This document shows positions 1-7,329 of a stretch of DNA of 64,000 nucleotides, piece after piece. Location of the stretch: NCBI RefSeq assembly GCF_019599275.1, contig NZ_JAHZTD010000007.1, positions 1 through 64,000 on the forward strand. Direction: 5' to 3'. The notes under the pieces are model-generated. The model was not told the DNA's origin. It searched no databases and saw nothing but the letters and a program-made list of their open reading frames with translations. Source of the stretch: Hymenobacter sp. HSC-4F20. Its GTDB lineage: Bacteria > Bacteroidota > Bacteroidia > Cytophagales > Hymenobacteraceae. Position 1 is the stretch's first letter; every line of letters begins with the position of its first letter. The translations under genes were made by a program, and so were the position numbers.

Positions 1-458
1 TTGAAATAGACATGAATAAGCGTTGCAATGGTTGTTTTGCCTCACTTCAATCGGACTGTGTGGAATTGAAATAAATTCCGATGCAGGCCGCTTCCCCCGA
101 TGAGGCCGACTTCAATCGGACTGTGTGGAATTGAAATAGCGGCGAGAGCAACACAACGACCCGGCTATTTGACTTCAATCGGACTGTGTGGAATTGAAAT
201 AATGTAGATGTGGCGTCCATCATTCTGGATACCGGACTTCAATCGGACTGTGTGGAATTGAAATAGTGCTTATGGGTAGGGCCATAGGCCTGCATGCTCC
301 ACTTCAATCGGACTGTGTGGAATTGAAATCGTTTGACGTGCGCAGTCGGGGTTTCTTCTTGCGTAACTTCAATCGGACTGTGTGGAATTGAAATTGGGAG
401 CGTATTGCCGTGTTCGAGGTCAAATACATACTTCAATCGGACTGCGTGGAATTGAAAT
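1..458 (+). CRISPR. CRISPR array, trailer end (7 full repeats, 7 spacers, one partial repeat)
   Basis: Seven full 29-bp repeats start at 44, 109, 172, 236, 301, 366 and 430; each begins ACTTCAATCGG and ends GGAATTGAAAT. The window opens with the last 7 bases of an eighth. The seven spacers are 34-36 bp and all differ. The repeat ends carry the short dyad TTCAAT/ATTGAA. The 3' end ATTGAAAT resembles the ATTGAAAC 5' handle of Cas6-processed crRNAs, so transcription is probably rightward and the type I-B or III-like. The final repeat (430-458) has one T-to-C change (GTGTGG to GCGTGG), as expected for the oldest, leader-distal repeat. Leader and cas genes must lie to the left, outside the window. 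Confidence 0.97.
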
Positions 459-790
459 AAAACCGCCATGCGTTTGGTTCGTCCTTTTCGGCTGTGGCAG
501 GCCGTTCAGTCTAATATCAGTCTGAGGCACAATGAGGGACTAATCGGCCGCTCTGGGTGCCGGTCTGCGCCCACACAGGGTTAGCTTACACCCTACCTCC
601 CGACACGACCTGCTGGTGCCATAAGGTAGGTGTACGCAGCACCATGGAAACCGCCTTTGTCCCCGTCAGGAGCGAAGAAAGCCGGGTGACCCCATTAGGT
701 GAACGGCCGATACCGGCATGGGTAGCGGTGCCGATATCGGCCGTTTACCTCACTTTGTCGGGTCGAGTTCAGAGGCAGCAACTCTTCTTA
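459..790. other. Intergenic stretch with a long imperfect hairpin
   Basis: No convincing gene is seen between the CRISPR array and the first transposon end. The notable structure is an inverted repeat: arm 702-718 (AACGGCCGATACCGGCA) pairs with arm 729-745 across a 10-base loop with one mismatch. Pairing continues outward through AGGT/ACCT with one G-T pair. The sequence around 600-700 (for example GAAGAAAGCCGGGTGACC) has the look of a structured RNA such as a group II intron domain I fragment, but no reverse transcriptase is present and I cannot confirm this. Confidence 0.4.
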
Positions 791-828
791 GGGGCAGCAC
801 AAGAGTAGGAACAGAAAATATCGGTAGG
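791..828 (+). repeat. Terminal inverted repeat, left end of first Tn3-like element
   Basis: It starts GGGGCAGCAC and continues AAGAGTAGGAACAGAAAATA. It is the inverse of 5989-6026 with four mismatches and is related to 6998-7035. The outer GGGG faces left, so the element lies to the right. Confidence 0.8.
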
Positions 829-950
829 GGAAATTTGCACAGGCGGTTGTCTCAGAATACGGCCAACTGCTCGGCGTGAGCCGGACCACCAGTTACCGGT
901 ACCTGGCCCATCTGCGCGTACCCACTGGCAGCACCGCCACGTCAACCTGA
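828..950 (+). pseudogene. Serine resolvase C-terminal fragment
   Basis: The reading frame from 828 ends at a TGA at 948-950 and encodes about 40 residues. It includes EYGQLLGVSRTTSYRYLAHL, which has the form of the DNA-binding helix-turn-helix at the end of Tn3-type resolvases (GVSRxTxYRYL). A stop codon (TAG, 825-827) precedes it directly, and the catalytic N-terminal domain is absent. The decayed copy at 14728-14986 ends with the same kind of sequence, including a shared AH-x-x-VPTG tail. This is a remnant with no expected function. The resolvase assignment rests on motif resemblance and on its place at a Tn3-like end. Confidence 0.6.
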
Positions 951-1003
951 ACTGTCGGTACCGAAGCCTTATCAAAAAAGAAATTCCCGCTACAGCCTCT
1001 TGG

Positions 1004-1033
1004 TGCAACAACCTGCCGGCTGACCGGTCTCAT
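1004..1033 (+). promoter_or_regulatory. Candidate ECF sigma promoter upstream of the sigma gene
   Basis: TGCAAC (1004-1009) and GGTCTCAT (1026-1033) are separated by 16 bases. The AAC-type -35 and GTC-type -10 are typical of ECF sigma promoters. The same two boxes at the same spacing occur at 2099-2128. The start codon of the sigma gene lies only 7 bases after the -10 box, so the transcript would be leaderless or nearly so. Autoregulation is inferred. Confidence 0.55.
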
Positions 1034-1039
1034 GCCTAG

Positions 1040-1654
1040 ATGAGCAACCTGCCCACCTCCCCCGCGACCGATCAGCAGCTTGTAGCGCAGGTGCTGGGGG
1101 GAAATACTGCGGTTTTCGGGCAAATCGTGCAGCGCACGGAAGGGCTGGTCACGCAGATGGTATTCAAAATGATTCGCCATCCCGCCGACCGCCCGGATAT
1201 CGCGCAAGAGGTGTACCTGAAGGTGTTTAAAAACTTAGCGGGGTTTAAATTTCAGGCGAAGCTCTCGACGTGGGTTGGTCAAATCGCCTACAATACGTGC
1301 CTGCATTACTTAGAGAAGAAACACCTGGTGCTGGTCGACCTGTCGGAGCCAAAACCGGACGACTCGCCCGAGGAAGGCCGCAGCCCTCCCGTACGCTTGG
1401 TGGCTGAGTCGAGAGATGACCCGGAAACGGCCCTGTTTGACCAAGACGTAGCCACTATTCTGAGCGCGGCCATCGAGCAACTGCCGCCCCTCTACCGCAC
1501 CCTGATTGCCTTGTACCACCAGCAGGAACTGAGCTACGAGGAAATTGCCCAGATAACCTCCCTGCCGGACGGAACCGTGAAAAATTACCTTTTCCGGGCA
1601 CGGAAACGGCTAAAACAACACTTACTGGCCAGCTATCAACGCGACGACTTATGA
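1040..1654 (+). CDS. ECF-type RNA polymerase sigma factor
   Basis: The 204-residue product is a group 4 (extracytoplasmic function) sigma factor that would direct RNA polymerase to its own promoter set. Region 2 spans roughly residues 20-95 (IAQEVYLKVFKNL, then FQAKLSTWVGQIAYN). Region 4 with its helix-turn-helix is at about 140-195 (LSYEEIAQITSLPDGTVKNY). A long acidic linker of about 40 residues separates them. The start at 1040 is the only ATG giving a full region 2. Its stop overlaps the start of the next gene (ATGA at 1651-1654), which indicates translational coupling to the anti-sigma factor. A candidate self-recognised promoter lies directly upstream. It is the first gene of the passenger operon inside the Tn3-like element. 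The family is secure; the signal it answers to is unknown. Confidence 0.93.
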   Translation: MSNLPTSPATDQQLVAQVLGGNTAVFGQIVQRTEGLVTQMVFKMIRHPADRPDIAQEVYLKVFKNLAGFKFQAKLSTWVGQIAYNTCLHYLEKKHLVLVDLSEPKPDDSPEEGRSPPVRLVAESRDDPETALFDQDVATILSAAIEQLPPLYRTLIALYHQQELSYEEIAQITSLPDGTVKNYLFRARKRLKQHLLASYQRDDL

Positions 1655-2091
1655 TGAGTCCCCATCTTTCCGAGCACGCCCAGCAGGAGGCCGCCGAATC
1701 GACTTCCCGGCTGCCCGCTGCCCAAGCGGCCCACCTGCGCAGCTGCCCCCTGTGCCAGGGCCGGGTAGCTACCTACCGGCACCTGCTGACGGCCGTGGCG
1801 CACCAGCCGCCTCCCACCTTTGCATTCGACCTCACGGCGAGCGTCTTGGCGCAGTTGCCCCGGCCCAAGCCCGCTTTTCCTTGGGTGCTGAGCGGCGTGG
1901 CTGCTCTCGTGCTGGGGGTAGTCGTCGCGTTTCTGGCCTTGTTTGGGGGCCTGCTGGTACCGGTTTTCCAAAGCTTCGCTACCAGTCTGGGAGTCGGGCT
2001 GGTAACCGTGGCGGGCTTGTTCGTGGCCGGGCAGTGCCTGGAGTTGGTGGCCCGGCATCGCCGGCAAATGCGCCAACTCGCTTTTTCTTAA
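1651..2091 (+). CDS. Putative zinc-binding-type anti-sigma factor, membrane protein
   Basis: The 146-residue protein has an H-x3-C-x2-C motif (His28, Cys32, Cys35) in its cytoplasmic N-terminal part, the signature of ZAS-type anti-sigma factors. Two hydrophobic segments follow at about residues 75-95 and 102-126, and the tail is basic. It would hold the preceding sigma factor at the inner membrane until a signal arrives. The start overlaps the sigma stop by 4 bases (ATGA), so the two are probably made in fixed ratio. Overall similarity to known anti-sigma factors cannot be checked here. The assignment rests on the motif, the membrane segments and the coupling. Confidence 0.78.
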   Translation: MMSPHLSEHAQQEAAESTSRLPAAQAAHLRSCPLCQGRVATYRHLLTAVAHQPPPTFAFDLTASVLAQLPRPKPAFPWVLSGVAALVLGVVVAFLALFGGLLVPVFQSFATSLGVGLVTVAGLFVAGQCLELVARHRRQMRQLAFS

Positions 2092-2098
2092 AAACTTT

Positions 2099-2128
2099 TG
2101 CAACATGATGGGCGGCAGCCGGTCTCAT
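2099..2128 (+). promoter_or_regulatory. Second candidate ECF sigma promoter
   Basis: TGCAAC (2099-2104), 16 bases, then GGTCTCAT (2121-2128) repeats the arrangement found upstream of the sigma gene at 1004-1033. It lies 28 bases upstream of the next start codon. Transcription from it would cover the two small envelope genes and probably the receptor. Confidence 0.55.
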
Positions 2129-2156
2129 CCGGTACCGCTCCTCCCCGGCTCACCCT

Positions 2157-2594
2157 ATGAAACGTTTTTGGCTGCTCCTGCTTTTTTGCCTCGCCACCTG
2201 GGAGGCTTCGGCCCAAGGCACTAGTGCTTTGGGCCCAGTCCTTGATGGTAGCGCGTTGGAGCTGGCCCGACGGGTATTCCTGCCCGTGGTAGGGCTTTTC
2301 CTGCTTTGCAACTTCGTCCTGGCTGCCGTCAAGCTGGTGTTAAACTACCTGCTAAAAAAGCAGATTGTGGCGGCTGCTACCTCGGAAAGCATTGTCGAAC
2401 GCCTGCTGCCCCGCCCGCAGGACGAGCAAAACAAGGTGGTGAAGTGGGTGACGCTGCTGCTGAGTACGGGCACGGGGCTGGCGCTGTGCAACTGGTACCT
2501 GCCCTGGGGCCTGCACTCCGTCATCATCCTGCTCTTTAGCACCGCCGTCGGCTTCCTGGCTTACTACCTCTTTCTGCGCCGCCAAACCAAGTAG
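2157..2594 (+). CDS. Membrane protein of unknown function
   Basis: This 145-residue protein is not recognised. It begins with a signal-like segment ending near ASAQG (about residue 20). A strong hydrophobic segment follows at about 40-66, and two more at about 97-113 and 116-138, with a basic end (RRQTK). The loop at about 70-95 is charged (ERLLPRPQDEQNKVVKW). It follows the second candidate ECF promoter and precedes another secreted protein, so it is probably under control of the sigma factor at 1040-1654. A role in sensing or envelope remodelling is possible, but nothing in the sequence proves it. Confidence 0.72.
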   Translation: MKRFWLLLLFCLATWEASAQGTSALGPVLDGSALELARRVFLPVVGLFLLCNFVLAAVKLVLNYLLKKQIVAAATSESIVERLLPRPQDEQNKVVKWVTLLLSTGTGLALCNWYLPWGLHSVIILLFSTAVGFLAYYLFLRRQTK

Positions 2595-2662
2595 GCAGCC
2601 CCTTCTGCTTAGTACGATTGCACTACTTCCTACTACCCACAAGGTAGTTAGCCTACCCCTTT

Positions 2663-3097
2663 ATGCTGTTTTGTATGCACTTCCTGACCCTACTACTCCG
2701 CCCCCTTTGCGTAGTGACCCTGTGCGCCGGCGCCACGTCCGCGCTGGCCCAGGCATCCGGGGCCATCAGCCTCACCCAGGTGGCCCCCACCGCCCTGCGC
2801 CTGCGCATTGAAAACCCTACTGCCTTGCCCGGGAGCGTGCAGGTGGTGCGCCTGAGCAGCCGGCAAACCCTTTTCAGCGAAACCTATACCGTTCCGGCGT
2901 ACGGCCACCGGTTTGACTTCCGCCATGTGCCCAGCGGCCGCTACCTCGTGCGATTGCAGGCCGGCGGCCAGGTGTATCGCTGCCTGGTACGGGTGCAGAC
3001 CCAAGATCAGGGTTCGTCCATGCGGGTAAATAAGCTGACTTCCCGTGCGATGCCTGCCACCGTGGTGGTCAAAAACCTAGCGGTCAGCAGTTGGTAG
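2663..3097 (+). CDS. Small secreted protein of unknown function
   Basis: The 144-residue product has a signal peptide ending near TSALAQA (about residue 31). The start could be 2663 or the ATG four codons later (2675). The mature part of about 110 residues is rich in alternating beta-type sequence (VQVVRLSSRQTLFSETYTV, then GRYLVRLQAGGQVYRCLVRV). It resembles the small beta-sandwich secreted proteins often found next to T9SS cargo in Bacteroidota, though no sorting tail is evident. It sits 69 bases after the preceding gene and 177 before the receptor, inside the Tn3-like element. No catalytic motif was found. Confidence 0.72.
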   Translation: MLFCMHFLTLLLRPLCVVTLCAGATSALAQASGAISLTQVAPTALRLRIENPTALPGSVQVVRLSSRQTLFSETYTVPAYGHRFDFRHVPSGRYLVRLQAGGQVYRCLVRVQTQDQGSSMRVNKLTSRAMPATVVVKNLAVSSW

Positions 3098-3273
3098 CGG
3101 GGCCCGCCGTGGCTATCTGCCCAAGTAATCTATCCTAGGGTCTGCAGGGGAATTCCCCCAATCAACCACTAGCCAAGCACAACCAACTTCTACTACCGTT
3201 CCCGGCCAATGCCATGAAACAGCCCCCTTCCTTTGGCTTGCTTACTATGTATTACAAGGTAATATGTATTGCA

Positions 3274-5784
3274 ATGAAATCTACTAGACAAATAGTTACA
3301 ATTCATCAGGCGGGGCATCCGGCTACCGCATGGTCCTGGGTTACCGGCTGGCTTCGAGGGGTAGGGTGGCTCGGCTGGTTCGGGTTAGTAGCAGCCAGTC
3401 TGCTGCCCGGCCGGCTGCTGGCCCAGGGGCTGGGGGAAGTGTCGGGCACCCTGCTGGACCAGCGCACGCGCCAGCCCCTGCCCTTTGCCAACGTGGTGCT
3501 GTTGCGGCTGCCCGACTCGACGCTCATCGGAAATACCCAAACGGCTGCAAACGGCTCCTTTGCCCTGACTAGCCTCGCCCTGGGCCGGTACGTCGTGCGG
3601 GCCGAGGCCCTGGGCTACCAGGCCGCCCGCCGACCGGCCACGCTGAACGCTACCGCTCCGGTCGTGCGCTTGGGGGAGTGGCTGGCCGTTCCAACCGCCG
3701 TGCAGCTCGGCAGCGTGGTTGTGCGGGGTGAAAAAGCGGCCGTTGTCAACGACCTGGGTAAAACTATTCTCAACGTGGACCAAGACCTCAACAGCGCGGG
3801 CGGTACGGCGGCGGATGTGCTCCAGAAAGTGCCCTCGGTGGCCGTGGACGACAACGGCCAGGTCAGCCTGCGGGGTAATGCCAGCGTCACCCTCTACCTC
3901 GACGGCCAGCCCGCGCCCCCTACCCTGCGCCTCGATCAACTGCCCGCCAGTCGCCTGGAAACCATTGAAATCATCACTAATCCCGGCGCGCAGTATGCGG
4001 CCCAGGGTACGGGGGGCATCATCAACCTAGTGCAGAAAAAACAAACCCAAGCGGGCTGGAACGGCGACGCCCGGGCTACGGTGGGCACCCGGGACAAGTA
4101 CACGGCGGCGCTCAGCGGCAACCGGCAGGTCGGCAAACTCACCTTTTCCGGCAACGCCGACGGGTTGCGCAATCGGTTCCGCGGCAGCTCGGCCTTGCAG
4201 CAGGTCGCCGCGGTAGATGGCCGCACCAGCCGCACCGACCAGACGGGGGCCAGCACGCGCCAGCAAACCAATTACAGCCTGCGGCTGGGCGTTGCGTACG
4301 CTTTCAGCGACGAGCAGCGCGTTAGCCTCACGGCCCAGTACTACGCCCAGGACTTTCGCACCACGCAGAACTTTGCCACCCGGCTCGCCCAGGACGCCAC
4401 CCCCTCGCTGCTGCTGCGCAACCAGAACACGCAGGCCGAAAACCTGTACGGCAGCCGGTTCTCGGGCACGTACCGGCGCACCTGGGCCGCGTCCCCTGGC
4501 CGGGCGTTAACCGCCAGCGCCTCGTATTACCTCGACGGGGGCACTGTCACGACCCAGCAGCGCGTTCTGGATGGGCCGGCCCGCTACCCGCGCAATGCCC
4601 GCCAGCAACTGCTCGACGTCACCATTCATATGCCGTCGGTGCGGGTGGACTATGTGCATCCGCTGGACCAGAAGCGGCGCTGGGAAGTGGGCGTCAAAAC
4701 CGATGCCCTGGTGACGCCCGGCACGGCCGATTATGCGGTGCAAGCCACCCCGGGAGGCGAATTTATCGGGCAGGACGCGGGCTCCTACCGCTACACCTAC
4801 CGGCAGCTCATTCCGCAGGCCTATGGGTCCTACCAACACAACTCGGATGGGTGGGAGTACCAGGCCGGGGTGCGGGCCGAATTTACGGGGCTCTCCGCCC
4901 AGGTGCGGCCCACGGGCGCGGAGAGCCAACGGATTCTCAATTTCTTCCCCTCGGCGACGGTAGCGCGCACGCTGCCCCACGACCAGCGCCTGCAACTCAG
5001 CTACTCGCGCCGCGTGAACCGGCCCAATTTTCTGCAAATCATTCCGCTGCCCATCTATTCCGATGCCCGTACTTACGTGGTGGGCAATGCCGCCCTGCGC
5101 CCCGAGTACGGGCACGTTGCAGAACTGGGCCACCAGCTAACGTGGGGCGCCACGACGCTCAGTACTACCCTGTTTGGACGCGTTGCTAGTCAGTCCATCC
5201 AGAGCTTGCGCACCATCGATACCCTGGCCACCCGCCGCAGCGGCCAGCCCGATTTCATCACCCGCACCAGCTACGCCAATTTTGGCCACACGGCCAGCTA
5301 CGGGCTGGAACTCTCGCTGACGCAGCCCGTGACCAAATGGTGGAAGCTCACGACCAGCGGCTCTGCCTACCGTAACCAGGTAGCCAGCTACAGCGGCGAG
5401 GGTACCCGCGCTGGCTTCACCGGCACGGCGTATCTGCTCAACCAGTTTAGCCCGACCAAGACCCTGGCCGTGCAGCTCAGCGGCAACTACCAGGCCCCAC
5501 TGGTGGTTCCTCAGGGCCGCGTGCTGGCCGTGTACGGGGTGGATGTGGCCCTGCGCCAGCGCCTGTTGCACGACCGGGCCGCGCTAACCCTGCGCGTGAG
5601 TGACCTTTTCAATACGCGCCGCCAGTACACGCAGCTCGCGGCCGACGGACTTGCCACTGACCTGCGAACCAAGTACGAAACGCGCGTGGGCTACCTGGGA
5701 TTCTCCTGGTTTCTGGGGACCAAAAAGTCCGACAGCACCATGGAAGACCAGCCGCAGGGTGATAGGGGTGGTATAGGTGGGTAG
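3274..5784 (+). CDS. Outer-membrane beta-barrel receptor (TonB-dependent-receptor type)
   Basis: The protein would be a receptor in the outer membrane. I place the start at 3274 (MKSTRQIV), giving 836 residues; an upstream ATG at 3214 adds 20 residues before a poor signal region. A hydrophobic signal segment ends near LLAQG. A carboxypeptidase-regulatory-like beta domain follows (GEVSGTLLDQRTRQPLPFAN, about residues 55-140). Next is a plug-like region (ADVLQKVPSVAVDDNGQVSL, then GGIINLVQKKQ) and a long barrel with tyrosine- and arginine-rich strands (QLSYSRRVNRPNFLQ). This order matches the outer-membrane beta-barrel family PF14905. It has no SusD partner and is the last gene of the sigma/anti-sigma cluster, which suggests surface signalling or uptake of a specific ligand. 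Ligand unknown. Confidence 0.85.
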   Translation: MKSTRQIVTIHQAGHPATAWSWVTGWLRGVGWLGWFGLVAASLLPGRLLAQGLGEVSGTLLDQRTRQPLPFANVVLLRLPDSTLIGNTQTAANGSFALTSLALGRYVVRAEALGYQAARRPATLNATAPVVRLGEWLAVPTAVQLGSVVVRGEKAAVVNDLGKTILNVDQDLNSAGGTAADVLQKVPSVAVDDNGQVSLRGNASVTLYLDGQPAPPTLRLDQLPASRLETIEIITNPGAQYAAQGTGGIINLVQKKQTQAGWNGDARATVGTRDKYTAALSGNRQVGKLTFSGNADGLRNRFRGSSALQQVAAVDGRTSRTDQTGASTRQQTNYSLRLGVAYAFSDEQRVSLTAQYYAQDFRTTQNFATRLAQDATPSLLLRNQNTQAENLYGSRFSGTYRRTWAASPGRALTASASYYLDGGTVTTQQRVLDGPARYPRNARQQLLDVTIHMPSVRVDYVHPLDQKRRWEVGVKTDALVTPGTADYAVQATPGGEFIGQDAGSYRYTYRQLIPQAYGSYQHNSDGWEYQAGVRAEFTGLSAQVRPTGAESQRILNFFPSATVARTLPHDQRLQLSYSRRVNRPNFLQIIPLPIYSDARTYVVGNAALRPEYGHVAELGHQLTWGATTLSTTLFGRVASQSIQSLRTIDTLATRRSGQPDFITRTSYANFGHTASYGLELSLTQPVTKWWKLTTSGSAYRNQVASYSGEGTRAGFTGTAYLLNQFSPTKTLAVQLSGNYQAPLVVPQGRVLAVYGVDVALRQRLLHDRAALTLRVSDLFNTRRQYTQLAADGLATDLRTKYETRVGYLGFSWFLGTKKSDSTMEDQPQGDRGGIGG

Positions 5785-5849
5785 CGCCGGAACGATGGCC
5801 AGTCGGCCTCCACCAGTAACCAACGCTGCCATCTGTTACCTTTCCTACC

Positions 5850-5993
5850 ATGCCCGTTGAATTCCTGCGTGACGAGCAGGCCGCCCGCTACGGGCGCTAC
5901 CACGCCGACCCCAGCCCGAAACCGTTGCGCCGGCCAACTGCGCCCCTTGCGCACCCTCGCCCCTGGGAAGTATCGCTTCGTGAATTAGTCTAG
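5850..5993 (+). pseudogene. Tn3-family transposase remnant (fused N- and C-terminal scraps)
   Basis: The frame from ATG 5850 begins MPVEFLRDEQAARYGRY, which matches the usual N-terminus of Tn3-family transposases (MPVEFLTDEQ-type). After about 20 codons it runs into sequence bordering the terminal repeat and stops at 5991-5993. About 950 codons of transposase are missing. The last ~90 bp (AACTGCGCCCCTTGCGCACC and on to the end) is clearly homologous to the inverted sequence at 7036-7110. The two scars therefore come from the same transposon family and share the same kind of internal deletion. Confidence 0.7.
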
Positions 5994-6026
5994 TGATATT
6001 TTCTGTTCCTACTCTTGTGCTACCCC
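5989..6026 (-). repeat. Terminal inverted repeat, right end of first Tn3-like element
   Basis: Read on the minus strand it starts GGGGTAGCAC and continues AAGAGTAGGAACAGAAAATA. It matches 791-828 at 34 of 38 positions and 6998-7035 at 31 of 38. The outer GGGG end is at 6026. Confidence 0.8.
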
Positions 6027-6175
6027 TCTCACTATGTCGTTGCAGGCCAACACGCCCTTTTGGCTTTCTCCGGTCGCTAGGCTCCCCGTAGCAGCTGCTA
6101 CTCAGCTGTTTCTACCTACTCTTGCCGCCTGCTCCTGGAGAGAAAGTGTACATAACTGGACGTATGGGACGGCCA

Positions 6176-6949
6176 TTAGGTAGTAGGCGTTACAAAGTAG
6201 AAGTCGTGGTCATAGCGCCGATCCACTTGGTACAGCCACTTCTTACCAAGCAGTGCTGTTAGCCCTTGTTCGATAGGCTCCAGGGAAGAAACCAACTGCG
6301 GGTAATTCCATTCGATGAACGACTGTATACGCCACAGATCGAACCCATGCCAGTCCCCTTTCGAATCAAAGTCAACATCCAATTTGAGCCCTTCGTTTTC
6401 AAAGTAGCAGCCGATGCCGTGAAAGGAATAGGCAATTCCATTGACCCTGCCCCTTTGCCCCATACAGGCGTTCCGCTCTACCCAACCGATGCGCGTGAAA
6501 TCAAGCCCATAGGCTTGCCGCAGGGCACAACAGAGCCTGTCCGCCTGCTGCACCCACTGCTCAATACACGCAAATAACTGTTGCTCGCTGTGGGTAAGAG
6601 CACCCCGCTCAGCGGCCATTACCGGTCGCACGCCTGGCAGGTCCTGTGCGGGCTCCTCTTGCAACACCTCCACCACAAAGTGCCCAATCTGCTCGCGGAG
6701 GGCCGTGCCAATAGCGATACTCGCTCCTGCTCGTAAGGGGGCTGCTGCTTCTGCCGGAATAGCGAGTACCGCACCTTTTGTTTCTCCTACCCGCAAGGGC
6801 CCACCGGAAACAGACGTTACGTGGGCTCCGAAGATGTAGGGTAGTGCGGCAGACCAAAAGCAGAGAAAATCGTTTTCCGCCACCTGATTCTGCGCTAGCC
6901 ATCTACTGGGAGGGGCAACCGCCAGCGAAAGAGTACCGTGAAGGAGCAT
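6176..6949 (-). CDS. DUF6896-like protein of unknown function
   Basis: The 257-residue protein has a C-terminal part (about residues 105-230) resembling the DUF6896 family. The recognisable stretch is YSFHGIGCYFENEGLKLDVD followed by GDWHGFDLWRIQSF. This compares with the HGIG, DFDFG and GFDAWRL pattern I remember for that family, whose members often occur near contact-toxin or immunity genes. The N-terminal part has no recognised motif and no signal peptide, so the protein is probably cytoplasmic. It stands alone between the right end of one Tn3-like element (6026) and the end of a second (6998), transcribed leftward. An immunity-like role is a guess. Confidence 0.7.
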   Translation of the reverse strand: MLLHGTLSLAVAPPSRWLAQNQVAENDFLCFWSAALPYIFGAHVTSVSGGPLRVGETKGAVLAIPAEAAAPLRAGASIAIGTALREQIGHFVVEVLQEEPAQDLPGVRPVMAAERGALTHSEQQLFACIEQWVQQADRLCCALRQAYGLDFTRIGWVERNACMGQRGRVNGIAYSFHGIGCYFENEGLKLDVDFDSKGDWHGFDLWRIQSFIEWNYPQLVSSLEPIEQGLTALLGKKWLYQVDRRYDHDFYFVTPTT

Positions 6950-6997
6950 AGAGTGTCAAGATCAAAGAAGGCGGCAACTTACAGCTTCCTCCTGATT

Positions 6998-7035
6998 GGG
7001 GTAGCGCTCGAGTAAGAATAGAAAATATCGCTAGG
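6998..7035 (+). repeat. Tn3-like terminal repeat, left end of second element
   Basis: It starts GGGGTAGCGC and continues TCGAGTAAGAATAGAAAATA, ending TCGCTAGG. It matches the repeat at 5989-6026 at 31 of 38 positions. The homology continues inward for about 55 more bases. Confidence 0.75.
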
Positions 7036-7061
7036 CCAATTCGTTGAGCGACGCTTCCCAA

Positions 7062-7193
7062 TTAGTTAGGGTGCGCAAGGGACGCAGTTGGTCGGCACAA
7101 CAGCTTCGGACAGCGTGAAATCCTACGAGTCACTGCTGACCGTAGTATGAGCGAGCTAGGAAGTTTACCGTCACGCAGAAACGCTACCGGCAT
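7062..7193 (-). pseudogene. Tn3-family transposase remnant, second copy
   Basis: From the minus-strand ATG at 7193 the frame begins MPVAFLRD, the same N-terminal signature as the scar at 5850. It then continues into RPTASLAHPN, parallel to RPTAPLAHPRP in the first copy, and stops at 7062-7064. Like the first copy it joins a few N-terminal codons to the sequence next to the terminal repeat. Not functional. Confidence 0.62.
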
Positions 7194-7329
7194 CGGAGGG
7201 CTTGTGGTTGTCGTGGAAAGGCACCAGTGCGGAACCAGAGGTCTTAGCGCATACCTGCGCCGGCGTACAACGGCAGCGGGGTTGGTCGTCTATCATTTAG
7301 CAATACAGAGCGCCCACCCTATTTGCCTA

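Larger units (their letters stand above)
791..6026. mobile_element. Decayed Tn3-family-like element carrying a sigma/anti-sigma/receptor operon
   Basis: Inverted 38-bp ends at 791-828 and 5989-6026 match at 34 of 38 positions (31 of the first 32). They begin GGGG and contain GAAAATATC, the layout of Tn3-family terminal repeats. The 5-bp flanks are TCTTA (786-790) and TCTCA (6027-6031), a near-match to the 5-bp target duplication typical of this family. Just inside the left end is a 40-codon fragment resembling the C-terminal helix-turn-helix of a serine resolvase. Just inside the right end is a fragment starting like a Tn3 transposase. The middle is replaced by five intact genes. The element cannot move by itself but might be mobilised in trans. 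Confidence 0.72.

Noticed and set aside
1..458. CRISPR spacers matching other parts of the window
   Set aside because: By eye none of the seven spacers matches the rest of this window; self-targeting is not supported here.
828..950. Stand-alone HTH regulator
   Set aside because: Only 40 codons survive, a stop lies directly before it, and the tail matches the resolvase pseudogene at 14728-14986, so it is better explained as a transposon scrap.
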